64,000 bases of DNA from Sphingomonas sp. BK235 (lineage in GTDB: Bacteria; Pseudomonadota; Alphaproteobacteria; Sphingomonadales; Sphingomonadaceae). Every line of letters begins with the position of its first letter. The first letter of the stretch is position 1. Below the pieces are notes generated by a model that was given only the letters and a program-made list of their open reading frames with translations, searched no databases and was not told where the DNA came from. Location of the stretch: contig NZ_SLXN01000002.1 in the NCBI RefSeq assembly GCF_004345855.1, forward strand, positions 124,001 through 188,000, in the 5' to 3' direction. Below, piece by piece: positions 28,811-36,135 of the stretch. The position numbers and the translations under genes are program-made.

Positions 28811-29093
28811 TGGCCATCCAGTCGAAACGAAGTGCGATGAACTGGTCCGCGATGGTCGCGGGCGAGAGCGGGAAGGTGCCGTTGGCGATCGCGGTCTTGA
28901 TCTGCTGAACGCGGTCGCCGTCGACCGGCGGCTCGGCGGCGAGCGACTTGGCGAGCGTCTGCGGCGCCGCGGTGGCGGTCGTCGCATTGTTCGCCGCCAG
29001 CGGGGCGGCCGGCGCCGGCGCGCTGACGCGCGCCACGCTGGCGACCCGCAGGTCGTTCGCCTTGATCGTTGAGGGTCCTACCGATTCCACCAT
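28797..29093 (-). CDS. flgM: Anti-sigma-28 factor FlgM
   Basis: Binds and inhibits FliA until hook completion, when it is exported. The 98-residue product has a disordered Ala-rich N-terminal half (ARVSAPAPAAPLAANNATTATAA) and the conserved FliA-binding C terminus (VDGDRVQQIKTAIANGTFPLSPATIADQFIALRFDW). It is preceded by its own CTAAA-N15-GTCGTTT promoter, so FliA appears to drive its inhibitor, a negative loop well known elsewhere. flgN follows with overlap. Confidence 0.9.
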   Translation of the reverse strand: MVESVGPSTIKANDLRVASVARVSAPAPAAPLAANNATTATAAPQTLAKSLAAEPPVDGDRVQQIKTAIANGTFPLSPATIADQFIALRFDWMANEQA

Positions 29094-29126
29094 GACTGCA
29101 CCTGTCGGCCTCCGCTGACATCGGAG

Positions 29127-29154
29127 AAAACGACAGGCCGTGGCGCGACTTTAG
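29127..29154 (-). promoter_or_regulatory. Putative FliA (sigma-28) promoter of flgM-flgN
   Basis: Minus strand CTAAA (29154-29150), 15 bases, then GTCGTTTT (29134-29127). The same CTAAA-N15-GTCGTTT occurs before both flagellin genes. Spacing equals that of the enterobacterial TAAA-N15-GCCGATAA promoter. The -10-like element ends 33 bases upstream of the flgM ATG. Confidence 0.75.
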
Positions 29155-29171
29155 CATTTTTTTATCGGGGC

Positions 29172-29687
29172 TCATTCGGACCAGCCGGGCAGCGTCGCGC
29201 GCCCCGCCTCGACCGCCACCGCCTGCACCGCGCGCGGCGCGTCGTCGACCTTGATCATCACGCGCGCGCCGGGCGCGGCGTCGCCGATCGCCACGCCCTC
29301 GCGCGTGATCGCGAAGCCGTCGCTGCCCGCCTCGATCGTCACCGCGTCGCCGCGGCGGATCACCGGGTCGGCGCGCACCGGCACTACGGCGGCGGCGGTG
29401 CGCGGTGCGACCGCGCCGGCGACACGCGGCGGCGCGATCACGGGGACGAACAGCCGCCACGACGGGCCGGCGCAGGCGATCACGACCGCGTCATGCGCCT
29501 CGGTGCGCCACGACATCGCCACCATCGGGCAGGCGGCGAGCCGCAGCCGCGCGTCGACCGGGGCGCGCGCGCCGCCCTCGCTGCCGATCGGGCGCGCGGT
29601 GAAGGCGGCGACGGCGCGGTCGAGCGCGTCGGTGTCCTGGAAGCCGGCGCCGGTCGCGGCGGCGGCGAGGAGGAGGGCGGCGATCAT
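29172..29687 (-). CDS. flgA: Flagellar P-ring assembly chaperone FlgA
   Basis: Periplasmic chaperone for FlgI. The 171-residue product has a short hydrophobic leader (MIAALLLAAAATGAG) and the C-terminal SAF/FlgA domain: VPVRADPVIRRGDAVTIEAGSDGFAITREGVAIGDAAPGARVMIKV. The ATG at 29687 overlaps the motB-like stop by 4 bases, so it is the last gene of motA-motB-flgA. The frame runs on upstream, but only as a shadow of the motor genes. Size is short for FlgA, close to the minimal domain. Confidence 0.88.
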   Translation of the reverse strand: MIAALLLAAAATGAGFQDTDALDRAVAAFTARPIGSEGGARAPVDARLRLAACPMVAMSWRTEAHDAVVIACAGPSWRLFVPVIAPPRVAGAVAPRTAAAVVPVRADPVIRRGDAVTIEAGSDGFAITREGVAIGDAAPGARVMIKVDDAPRAVQAVAVEAGRATLPGWSE

Positions 29688-30205
29688 GGCTTTTTCCCTT
29701 GTTCGCCCGCGAAGGCGAGCGTGACGAGTACCTGGCGGCGGCCGGGGCGCACCGCGGTGGCGAGGCCGAGCCGCGCGTCGGGCACGCCCGCGGCGGCCAG
29801 CGGCGCGGCGACCGCGCGCGCGCGATCGGCGGCGAGGAGGGTGGCGCTGCGCGAGCGCGGGTCGACGTCGGCGGCGGTGCCGTCGGTCGCGCCGGTGACG
29901 GTGAGGCTCACGCGCGGGTCGCGCAGCTCGGCGCGCGCCCAGGCGGCGAGCCCGGCGGGGGTGCCGGGGGGCGTCGCGCTGCCCGGCGCGAAGCCGGCGA
30001 CGCCGTAGCTCGCCACCGGCATCGCCGCGGGCGCCTCGGCGCCGAAGCCCTCCGCCAGCCCGGCGGCGAGCGCGCGCGGATCGAGCTGCTGGTTGGCCTG
30101 AAGCAGCACGAAGAAGCCGACCAGCAGCAGCGCGAGATCGGCCAGCGTCATCAGCCAGAGCGCGCGCGCCGGTGCCTCGTCGGCGAGGAGCTCGTCGTCG
30201 CTCAT
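29684..30205 (-). CDS. Compact MotB-like flagellar stator protein
   Basis: A 173-residue protein with one membrane segment containing the proton-carrying Asp (RALWLMTLADLALLLVGFFVLLQ; compare the D32 region of MotB), a short plug/linker and a shortened OmpA-like end: SLTVTGATDGTAADVDPRSRSATLLAADRARAVAAPLAAAGVPDARL. Typical MotB has about 250-350 residues and ends in a full peptidoglycan-binding domain with NRRVEI; here the equivalent is GRRQVLVTL. It overlaps the motA-like gene and flgA by 4 bases each. Function as stator B subunit is inferred from the pair. Confidence 0.75.
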   Translation of the reverse strand: MSDDELLADEAPARALWLMTLADLALLLVGFFVLLQANQQLDPRALAAGLAEGFGAEAPAAMPVASYGVAGFAPGSATPPGTPAGLAAWARAELRDPRVSLTVTGATDGTAADVDPRSRSATLLAADRARAVAAPLAAAGVPDARLGLATAVRPGRRQVLVTLAFAGEQGKKP

Positions 30206-30927
30206 GCCGCGCGCTCGTGCGGCGCGGGCTCGGCGTCCTCGGGATCGTCGTCCGCGACGGCGACCGGCTCGGGCGCGGGATGGAGCCGCGCGCCGGCGCG
30301 CACGCGCGGCGCCTCGCGCGCGGCGAGTTCGGCCAGCGGGGCGATGAGGCGGGCGCGCTCGATCGCCTCGGCGCGCGCGGCGGCGCGCAGCCGGGTGGCG
30401 ATCGGCATGGCGACAAGGTTGGCGAGCAGCGCGCCATATAAGGTAGCGAGCAGCGCGACCGCCATCGCCGCTCCGATCGCGCTGGGGTCGCTCATCCGCG
30501 TGAACATCGCGACCAGCCCGACCAACGTGCCGACCATGCCGAGCGCGGGCGCGGCCTCGGCGACGCCGGTCCAGCAGTCGGTGACGAGGCGGTGGCGCTC
30601 GATGCGGGCGCGGCGCGCGGTGTCGAGCGAGTCGATCACCGCCTGCGGCTGCGCGCCGTCGACGATCAGCGCCACCGCGGCGGCGACGTCCTTGTCGTGG
30701 ATCACACTGCGGTCGAGCGCGTGGACGCCGTGGCGCGCGGCGATGCGGCTGAGCGCGGCGATCTGGTCGAGCCGCGTGTCGGCGCGGAAGCGGCGGCGCG
30801 GCAGCACGCGCAGCGCGAGCGCGGCGCGGCCGAGGTCGCGCGCGGGGGTACGCAGCGCCGCGGCGAGCGCGGTGCCGCCGAACACGATGGCGAGCGCGGC
30901 GGGGTCGAGGAACATGCCGGGAGTCAT
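30202..30927 (-). CDS. MotA/ExbB-family stator protein lacking the usual first membrane segment
   Basis: A 241-residue MotA-like protein. Its start, MFLDPAALAIVFGGTALAAAL, aligns with the second membrane segment of MotA (IDxPSxxIVxGGT), so the normal first segment is absent. The C-terminal pair is well kept: EAAPALGMVGTLVGLVAMFTRMSDPSAIGAAMAVALLATLYGALLANLVAMPIA, including the conserved Pro. The tail is acidic (ADDDPEDAEPAPHERAA). Upstream codons in this frame are repeat DNA, and a sigma-54 promoter ends 12 bases before the ATG, so a longer N terminus is unlikely. Operon: motA-motB-flgA. Confidence 0.78.
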   Translation of the reverse strand: MTPGMFLDPAALAIVFGGTALAAALRTPARDLGRAALALRVLPRRRFRADTRLDQIAALSRIAARHGVHALDRSVIHDKDVAAAVALIVDGAQPQAVIDSLDTARRARIERHRLVTDCWTGVAEAAPALGMVGTLVGLVAMFTRMSDPSAIGAAMAVALLATLYGALLANLVAMPIATRLRAAARAEAIERARLIAPLAELAAREAPRVRAGARLHPAPEPVAVADDDPEDAEPAPHERAA

Positions 30928-30939
30928 GCCCGCCTGTGA

Positions 30940-30955
30940 TGCAAGGGGCGGGCCA
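30940..30955 (-). promoter_or_regulatory. Sigma-54 promoter for motA-motB-flgA
   Basis: Minus strand TGGCCCG CCCC TTGCA, one mismatch from the sigma-54 consensus, with correct GG-N10-GC spacing. The -12 C at 30941 predicts a start near 30929, two bases before the ATG at 30927, giving an almost leaderless message like the flhA operon. Confidence 0.7.
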
Positions 30956-30997
30956 GATTGGGGGTGGCGGAGGATAGGAGCACCCGTTTCCTGAGAC

Positions 30998-31086
30998 CAC
31001 CCCGGCGCACGCCGGGGTCCAGGTGGGAGAGCCGCGGTGAGATCCACCAGCGTCCCCCAACTGGATCCCCGCGTTCGCCGGGGTGG
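30998..31086. repeat. Dispersed hairpin repeat, 'CCCCGGC-GCCGGGG' family
   Basis: CACCCCGGCGCACGCCGGGGTCCAG... facing ...CCCAACTGGATCCCCGCGTTCGCCGGGGTG. Same design as 28381 and 31258. It lies in the 670-base divergent gap between motA and flgB, which contains three repeats in a row and no gene. Confidence 0.8.
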
Positions 31087-31119
31087 CGGCGAGCGGGGAG
31101 AGATCACCCTCTCCACCAG

Positions 31120-31215
31120 CGTCATCCTGAGCTCGCCTCAGGATCCACCGGTCCGCAGGCGCCTCGGCGTCTGAGTAGGTGGCAGGGTGGATCCTGAGAC
31201 GAGCTCAGGATGACG
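31120..31215. repeat. Variant 'CGTCATCCTGA' hairpin repeat
   Basis: CGTCATCCTGAGCTCGCC with TCAGGATCCACC faces GGATCCTGAGACGAGCTC and AGGATGACG. It shares the outer CGTCATC...GATGACG and the GGATCCA feature with the 12922 family but has a CTGAG core in place of CCGGG. Confidence 0.75.
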
Positions 31216-31257
31216 GAAGGAGGGAGGGAGGGAAGTGAGGGGACCCCCATCCTCCGC

Positions 31258-31346
31258 GTGCCCCGGCGGAGGCCGGGGTCCAGTTGGGCGGACCTTCGTG
31301 GGTCTCACCACCGCCTCCCAACTGGGCTCCGGCCTTCGCCGGAGCA
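31258..31346. repeat. Dispersed hairpin repeat, 'CCCCGGC-GCCGGGG' family
   Basis: GTGCCCCGGCGGAGGCCGGGG with CAGTTGGG faces CCCAACTGGGCTCCGG and CCTTCGCCGGAGCAC. It is the third repeat in the motA-flgB gap and the nearest to the flgB regulatory region. Confidence 0.8.
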
Positions 31347-31434
31347 CGGTAGCGTTCGCGGCCCTGCAAACTCCTGGCCACCGGCCACGCGCCGCCGACA
31401 CCTATCCGACAGCTACCCGACCACCACCCACCAC

Positions 31435-31487
31435 CCGGCAACGCCACTTGCCGGCAAACCCCGCCGCCAACCGGCAAGCCCTTGCCG
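31435..31487. promoter_or_regulatory. Cluster of CCGGCAA/TTGCCGG activator sites upstream of flgB
   Basis: CCGGCAA at 31435, the palindrome TTGCCGGCAA at 31448-31457, CCGGCAAG at 31471, and the perfect palindrome CGGCAAG CC CTTGCCG at 31472-31487. They end about 43 bases before the -24 element of the flgB promoter, a normal enhancer distance. The same TGCCGG..CCGGCA half-sites occur at the promoter of the sigma-54 activator gene (57276-57290), so that activator is the likely binder. Confidence 0.65.
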
Positions 31488-31529
31488 CTCCGTGCTTCTC
31501 CGGCCCCGTTCCGCCCCACACGAAGCAAT

Positions 31530-31545
31530 TGGCACGCCGCTTGCT
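31530..31545 (+). promoter_or_regulatory. Sigma-54 promoter of the flgB operon
   Basis: TGGCACG CCGC TTGCT, perfect -24/-12 sigma-54 elements with GG-N10-GC. Start is expected near 31556, leaving a leader of about 42 bases with a GGAGGT site before the GTG of flgB. Confidence 0.88.
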
Positions 31546-31597
31546 CACATTCCCGCGAGGCGACGGGCGATCCCCGTCTCGCATGGAGGTTCGGCCA

Positions 31598-31939
31598 GTG
31601 GCTGAGAGTTTGTTCGGAGTTCACGGAGCAGCCCTGGAGGTGCGCAGCCAGCGCATGGGCGTGCTCGCGTCGAACATCGCCAACGCGTCCACGCCCAATT
31701 TCAAGGCCCGCGACATCGACTTCCAGGCAGCGCTCGGCGCGGTCGAGCAGCGCGGCGCGGACGGTGTCGGCGACGCACTGAAGTATCGCGTGCCGACCCA
31801 GCCCTCGATGGACGGCAACACGGTGGAACTCTCCACCGAGCAGACCGCCTTCGCCGAGAACGCGGTCCAGTATCAGACGACGCTCTCGTTCCTCAACGGG
31901 CGCATCGGCCAGATCACGCGCGCGCTGAAGGGGGAGTAA
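31598..31939 (+). CDS. flgB: Flagellar proximal rod protein FlgB
   Basis: Rod subunit exported to the periplasm, 113 residues. MAESLFGVHGAALEVRSQRMGVLASNIANASTPNFKARDIDF carries the rod/hook motif ASNIANASTP. I take GTG at 31598, since GGAGGT ends seven bases before it and it gives the family N terminus; the ATG at 31583 would put that ribosome site inside the gene. It is first of a plus-strand operon flgB to flgL driven by the sigma-54 promoter at 31530. Confidence 0.95.
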   Translation: MAESLFGVHGAALEVRSQRMGVLASNIANASTPNFKARDIDFQAALGAVEQRGADGVGDALKYRVPTQPSMDGNTVELSTEQTAFAENAVQYQTTLSFLNGRIGQITRALKGE

Positions 31940-31943
31940 GACG

Positions 31944-32354
31944 ATGTCCGGCTCGCCGCTCACCATCTTCCAGGTCGCCGGCCGCGCCATGTCGGCGCAG
32001 CTGACGCGCATGAACACCACCGCCTCGAACCTCGCCAACGCCGGCGGCGTCGCCGGCTCGGAGGAGGCCGCGTACAAGACGATGAAGCCGGTGTTCCGCA
32101 CCAGCTTCGACGCGGCCAGCGGGCTCTCCACCACCGACGTGCAGCAGATCGTCACCGCGGGCGAGGCGCCGACCAAGCGCTACGACCCCGGCAGCCCGAT
32201 GGCGAACAAGGACGGCTACGTCTTCGACGCCGCGGTCGATGAATCGCGCGAGCTGGTCGACATGATGGAGACCGCGCGCACCTACCAGAACAACGTCGAG
32301 GTCATGCAGACCGCCAAGACGCTGATCCTCGACACCCTCAAGATGGGCCGCTGA
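31944..32354 (+). CDS. flgC: Flagellar proximal rod protein FlgC
   Basis: The 136-residue product has the N-terminal rod motif RMNTTASNLANAGG and the C-terminal helix DESRELVDMMETARTYQNNVEVMQTAKTLILDTLKMGR that is characteristic of FlgC. It starts 4 bases after flgB and ends 2 bases before flgD. A middle insertion with SSxxxP is shorter than in enterobacteria. Confidence 0.95.
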   Translation: MSGSPLTIFQVAGRAMSAQLTRMNTTASNLANAGGVAGSEEAAYKTMKPVFRTSFDAASGLSTTDVQQIVTAGEAPTKRYDPGSPMANKDGYVFDAAVDESRELVDMMETARTYQNNVEVMQTAKTLILDTLKMGR

Positions 32355-32356
32355 TC

Positions 32357-33079
32357 ATGACCAGCATCACCGCCAACACCTCCGCCACCGACAAGGCCAC
32401 GCAGGACGCGATCTTCGCCTCGGCCGGCGTGGCGCGCTCCAACACCACCACCGCCGCGGGCGTCAGCGCCACCACCGGCAAGTCGACGCTGGGGCAGAAG
32501 GACTTCATCGCGCTGATGACCGCGCAGTTGGCCTATCAGGACCCGTTCAACCCGGTCGACAACACGCAGATGGTCGCGCAGATGGCGCAATTCTCGTCGG
32601 TCGCGGGCATCAGCGAGATGAACCAGACGCTGTCGGGCATCAGCGGGCGGCTCAACTCCACCACCGCCACCGACGCGATGGGCTATGTCGGCCGCACCGT
32701 GCTGACCGCGGGCAAGACCGCCTATGAGCGCACGTCGGGCGGGATCGCCGGCGCGGTCGAGCTGGCCGGCGACGCGACCGACGTCGACGTCTCGATCGCC
32801 GACAAGGACGGCCGCGTCGTCAAGAACATCCAGCTCGGCGCCCAGGCGGCGGGCGAGGCCAGCTACAGTTGGGACGGCACCGACGACGCCGGCAACAAGA
32901 TCGAGAACGGCCCGTACACGATCTCGGTCGAGGCGGCGAAGGGCTCGACGCTGGTCGACGCCACCTCGCTGGTGTGGGCGCCGGTCGAGAGCGCCAGCCT
33001 GCCCGCCGGCGGCGCGCCCGTCCTCAACGTCACCGGGCTCGGCACGGTCGATCCCGCCGCGGTCCGCAAGGTCGCCTAA
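32357..33079 (+). CDS. flgD: Hook assembly scaffold FlgD
   Basis: Temporary cap for hook growth, 240 residues. The conserved N-terminal FlgD signature is LGQKDFIALMTAQLAYQDPFNPVDNTQMVAQMAQFSSVAGISEMNQTL; the C-terminal half has the FlgD Ig/tudor-like part (SYSWDGTDDAGNKIENGPYTISVEA). It overlaps nothing and is followed after 42 bases by flgE. Confidence 0.95.
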   Translation: MTSITANTSATDKATQDAIFASAGVARSNTTTAAGVSATTGKSTLGQKDFIALMTAQLAYQDPFNPVDNTQMVAQMAQFSSVAGISEMNQTLSGISGRLNSTTATDAMGYVGRTVLTAGKTAYERTSGGIAGAVELAGDATDVDVSIADKDGRVVKNIQLGAQAAGEASYSWDGTDDAGNKIENGPYTISVEAAKGSTLVDATSLVWAPVESASLPAGGAPVLNVTGLGTVDPAAVRKVA

Positions 33080-33121
33080 CCCCTTCTTCCTCTCCTTCCC
33101 CATTCCCCAGGAGCACGCACC

Positions 33122-34402
33122 ATGTCCTTCTTCACCTCGCTCTCCGGTCTCCAGGCCATGCAGACCGACATGTCGGTCATCAGCCACAACCTCGCCAACG
33201 TCTCCACCAACGGCTTCAAGAAGAGCCGGACCGCCTTCGCTGACGTGATCTCGTCGAACGTGTCGACCGACCCGCGCAAGATGGTCGGCTCGGGCGTGTC
33301 GGTGAAGGGCACGGTGCAGCAGTTCAGCGACGGCTCGTCGAACCAGACCAAGAGCGCGCTCGACATGCAAATCCTGGGCGAGGGCTTCTTCGTGGTGAAG
33401 TCGACCGGCCTGTCGGACCAGGTTAACTACACCCGCACCGGCGCCTTCACCGTGGACGAGAGCCGCAACGTCATCGACGCGCAGGGCAGCTACCTGATGG
33501 TCTACCCGGTCGACAATGACGGGAACGTCACGGCGACCGGCGACAAGTCGCTGACCAACCTGCAGATCCAGCCGACCAGCGGCACGCCCAAGATGACCAA
33601 CAACGTCGCCACCAAGGTGCAGATCCCGTCGACCGCCACGGTGAAGGATCCGGCCGAGTTCAAGCGCACCGACACCACCACGTACAACAACTCGGTCGCC
33701 ACGCGCATCTACGACGCCAACGGCAACCCGATGACGATGACGAGCTATTACGTCCGCACCGCGGAGGGACAGCCCAACGCGACGCCGCCGAACACCGGCA
33801 CGTGGCAGGTCTTCACGTACGTCGGCGACCAGATGCTGACGCCGCAGGGCCAGGCGCAGGCCGGGCCGATCACCCAGGTGTACGACACCAAGGGCGCGCT
33901 GACCGGCGCGCAGACGATCCAGTTCGAGGACTTCATCCCCGCCTCGGGCGCCGCGGCGCAGGGCATCTCGCTTGACCTCACCGGCTCGACCCAGACCGCG
34001 GCCGCGGCGGCGGTGAGCGCGCGCACGCAGGACGGTGTCGCGGTCGGCCAGCTGGTCGGCATCACTGTCGACGACGCGGGCATCATCAAGGCGAGCTACT
34101 CGAACTCGGACATCGTGCCGCTCGGCAAGGTGGCGATCGCGAAGTTCTCGGCGCCGACCGGGCTGCGCCAGGCCGGCAGCAACTATTGGCAGGCGACCGG
34201 CATCTCGGGGAAGGCGACGCTCGGCTTCGCCGCGGCGGAGGGCTTCGGCAGCCTGAAGTCGGGCCAGCTCGAGGGCTCCAACGTCGATATCACCGAAGAG
34301 CTTGTTAACCTTATTGCGGCACAGCGCAACTTCCAGGCGAACGCGAAGGCCCTGGATACGGCGACTCAGGTGTCGCAGTCGATCCTCAACATCCGCGCGT
34401 AA
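33122..34402 (+). CDS. flgE: Flagellar hook protein FlgE
   Basis: Structural subunit of the hook, 426 residues. N terminus MSFFTSLSGLQAMQTDMSVISHNLANVSTNGFKKS and C terminus SNVDITEELVNLIAAQRNFQANAKALDTATQVSQSILNIRA are the paired coiled-coil ends of the rod/hook family; GEGFFVVKSTG and the central variable D1/D2 domains lie between. A hairpin repeat separates it from flgF, so the level of hook protein may differ from the genes downstream. Confidence 0.96.
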   Translation: MSFFTSLSGLQAMQTDMSVISHNLANVSTNGFKKSRTAFADVISSNVSTDPRKMVGSGVSVKGTVQQFSDGSSNQTKSALDMQILGEGFFVVKSTGLSDQVNYTRTGAFTVDESRNVIDAQGSYLMVYPVDNDGNVTATGDKSLTNLQIQPTSGTPKMTNNVATKVQIPSTATVKDPAEFKRTDTTTYNNSVATRIYDANGNPMTMTSYYVRTAEGQPNATPPNTGTWQVFTYVGDQMLTPQGQAQAGPITQVYDTKGALTGAQTIQFEDFIPASGAAAQGISLDLTGSTQTAAAAAVSARTQDGVAVGQLVGITVDDAGIIKASYSNSDIVPLGKVAIAKFSAPTGLRQAGSNYWQATGISGKATLGFAAAEGFGSLKSGQLEGSNVDITEELVNLIAAQRNFQANAKALDTATQVSQSILNIRA

Positions 34403-34447
34403 GCGCGGGGGCGGGGTCGAGCGACGAAGGGCCGTCGTAAGACCTTC

Positions 34448-34544
34448 CGTCATGCCGGGCTTGACCCGGCATCCATGGTGCCGCGCACGCACGGGCCGCA
34501 GCTCGTGCGGCGCCATGGATCCCGGCTCAAGGCCGGGATGACGG
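34448..34544. repeat. Dispersed hairpin repeat inside the flg operon
   Basis: CGTCATGCCGGGCTTGACCC at one end and CTCAAGGCCGGGATGACG at the other, arms of the 12922 family, with a CGCACGCACGG / CCGCAGCTCGTGCGG core. It occupies most of the 166-base gap between flgE and flgF. This is the only flg junction with a repeat and might attenuate or stabilise transcripts here. Confidence 0.8.
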
Positions 34545-34568
34545 AGAAGCGGATAAGGAAGGACGTAA

Positions 34569-35321
34569 GTGGACAAGCTGGTCTACACCGCGGCGACCGG
34601 ACTGCGCGCGCACATGCAGGCGCAGGCCGCGATCGCCAACAACATGGCGAACGCGTCCACCACCGGCTTCCGCGCCGACCGCGTCTCGTTCGACCGCATC
34701 ATCCTCTCCGACGGCACGTCGCAGCTGTCGGCGCGCGCGCCCACCTCGGAAGAAGTGCGCGACGCCGACCGCGCGCCGGGCGCGATGCAGCAGACCGGCC
34801 GCCCGCTCGACGTCGCGCTGGGCGACCGCGACACCTGGCTCACCGTCCAGGGCGCCGACGGCAGCGAGGCATATAGCCGCCGCGGCGACTTCACCGTCTC
34901 CGAATCGGGCACGCTCCAGACCGGCGACGGCTTCCTGGTGATGGGGGCGAGCGGCCCGATCACGCTGCCGCCGTACGAGTCGGTGTCGATCGGCTCGGAC
35001 GGCTCGGTCTCGATCGTGCCGCAGGGCGACAAGAGCGGCCAGCCGCAGGTGATCGACCGGCTCAAATTGGTCTCCTCGGCCGGGTCCGACACGGTGAAGG
35101 GGCTCGACAACCTACTCCACGTGCGCGGCGGCGGCACGCTGCCGGAGAACCTCGACGGCAAGGTCACCGCGGGCGCGCTCGAGGGATCGAACGTCAACAT
35201 GACCGAGGCGCTGGTCGACATGATCGAGAACCAGCGCAGCTACGAGCTTCAGGCCAACCTGCTCAAGGAGGCCAAATCCATGGACGAGTCGAGCGCATCG
35301 GTGATGCGCCTGCCGGGCTGA
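34569..35321 (+). CDS. flgF: Flagellar rod protein FlgF (GTG start)
   Basis: Proximal rod subunit, 250 residues, beginning MDKLVYTAATGLRAHMQAQAAIANNMANASTTGFRADRVSF and ending with SNVNMTEALVDMIENQRSYELQANLLKEAKSMDESSASVMRLPG. The short middle domain fits FlgF rather than hook protein. The GTG start has AAGGA upstream. flgG follows 14 bases on. Confidence 0.95.
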   Translation: MDKLVYTAATGLRAHMQAQAAIANNMANASTTGFRADRVSFDRIILSDGTSQLSARAPTSEEVRDADRAPGAMQQTGRPLDVALGDRDTWLTVQGADGSEAYSRRGDFTVSESGTLQTGDGFLVMGASGPITLPPYESVSIGSDGSVSIVPQGDKSGQPQVIDRLKLVSSAGSDTVKGLDNLLHVRGGGTLPENLDGKVTAGALEGSNVNMTEALVDMIENQRSYELQANLLKEAKSMDESSASVMRLPG

Positions 35322-35335
35322 GGAAGGATTAGACC

Positions 35336-36127
35336 ATGACCACGTCCGCCATGCACATCGCGCGTACCGGGCTCGACGCCCAGGACACGCGCATGCGAGT
35401 CATCTCGAACAACCTCGCCAACGTCAGCACGACCGGCTTCAAGCGCGACCGCGCCTCGTTCGAGACCCTGTCCTACCAGGTCGTCACCGCCGCGGGTGCG
35501 CAGTCGACCGCGGAGAGCCGCTACGCCACCGGGCTCAATCTCGGCACCGGCGTGCGCGTGCAGGGCACGTCGCGCACCGAGACGCAGGGTTCGATGAACC
35601 AGACCGGCAACAGCCTCGACCTCGCGCTCGACGGCGGCGGCTATTTCCAGGTGCAGATGCCCGGCGGCCAGCTCGGCTACACGCGCGCGGGCAATTTCTC
35701 GCGCTCGCCCGAGGGGCTGCTGATCACCAGCCAGGGCTATCAGGTGATGCCGGGCATCACCGTGCCGGCCAATGCGACGCAGATCACGATCGGGCTCGAC
35801 GGCACCGTCTCGGCCACCGTGCCGGGGCAGGACGAGGCGCAGAACCTCGGCCAGATCCAGGTCGCCAGCTTCCCCAACCCGGCCGGGCTGACCTCCGCCG
35901 GCGACAATTTCCTCACCGAGAGCGCCGCCAGCGGTGCCGCCAACCTCGGCGTGCCGGGCGAGGACGGCCGCGGTCGCGTCCGCCAGGGCACGCTGGAGGC
36001 GAGCAACGTCAACGTGGTGGAAGAGCTGGTCGACATGATCGAGACCCAGCGCGCCTATGAGGTCAATTCCAAGATGATCTCGGCCACCGACGACATGCTG
36101 AAATACGTTAACCAAAATCTGTCATAG
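35336..36127 (+). CDS. flgG: Flagellar distal rod protein FlgG
   Basis: Distal rod, 263 residues: MTTSAMHIARTGLDAQDTRMRVISNNLANVSTTGFKRDRASFE at the start and NVNVVEELVDMIETQRAYEVNSKMISATDDMLKYVNQNLS at the end are diagnostic for FlgG. The internal DGGGYFQVQMPGG and YTRAGNFSRSPEGLLITSQGY strands are also typical. Length equals that of most FlgG proteins. Confidence 0.97.
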   Translation: MTTSAMHIARTGLDAQDTRMRVISNNLANVSTTGFKRDRASFETLSYQVVTAAGAQSTAESRYATGLNLGTGVRVQGTSRTETQGSMNQTGNSLDLALDGGGYFQVQMPGGQLGYTRAGNFSRSPEGLLITSQGYQVMPGITVPANATQITIGLDGTVSATVPGQDEAQNLGQIQVASFPNPAGLTSAGDNFLTESAASGAANLGVPGEDGRGRVRQGTLEASNVNVVEELVDMIETQRAYEVNSKMISATDDMLKYVNQNLS

Positions 36128-36135
36128 ACTCGGCG

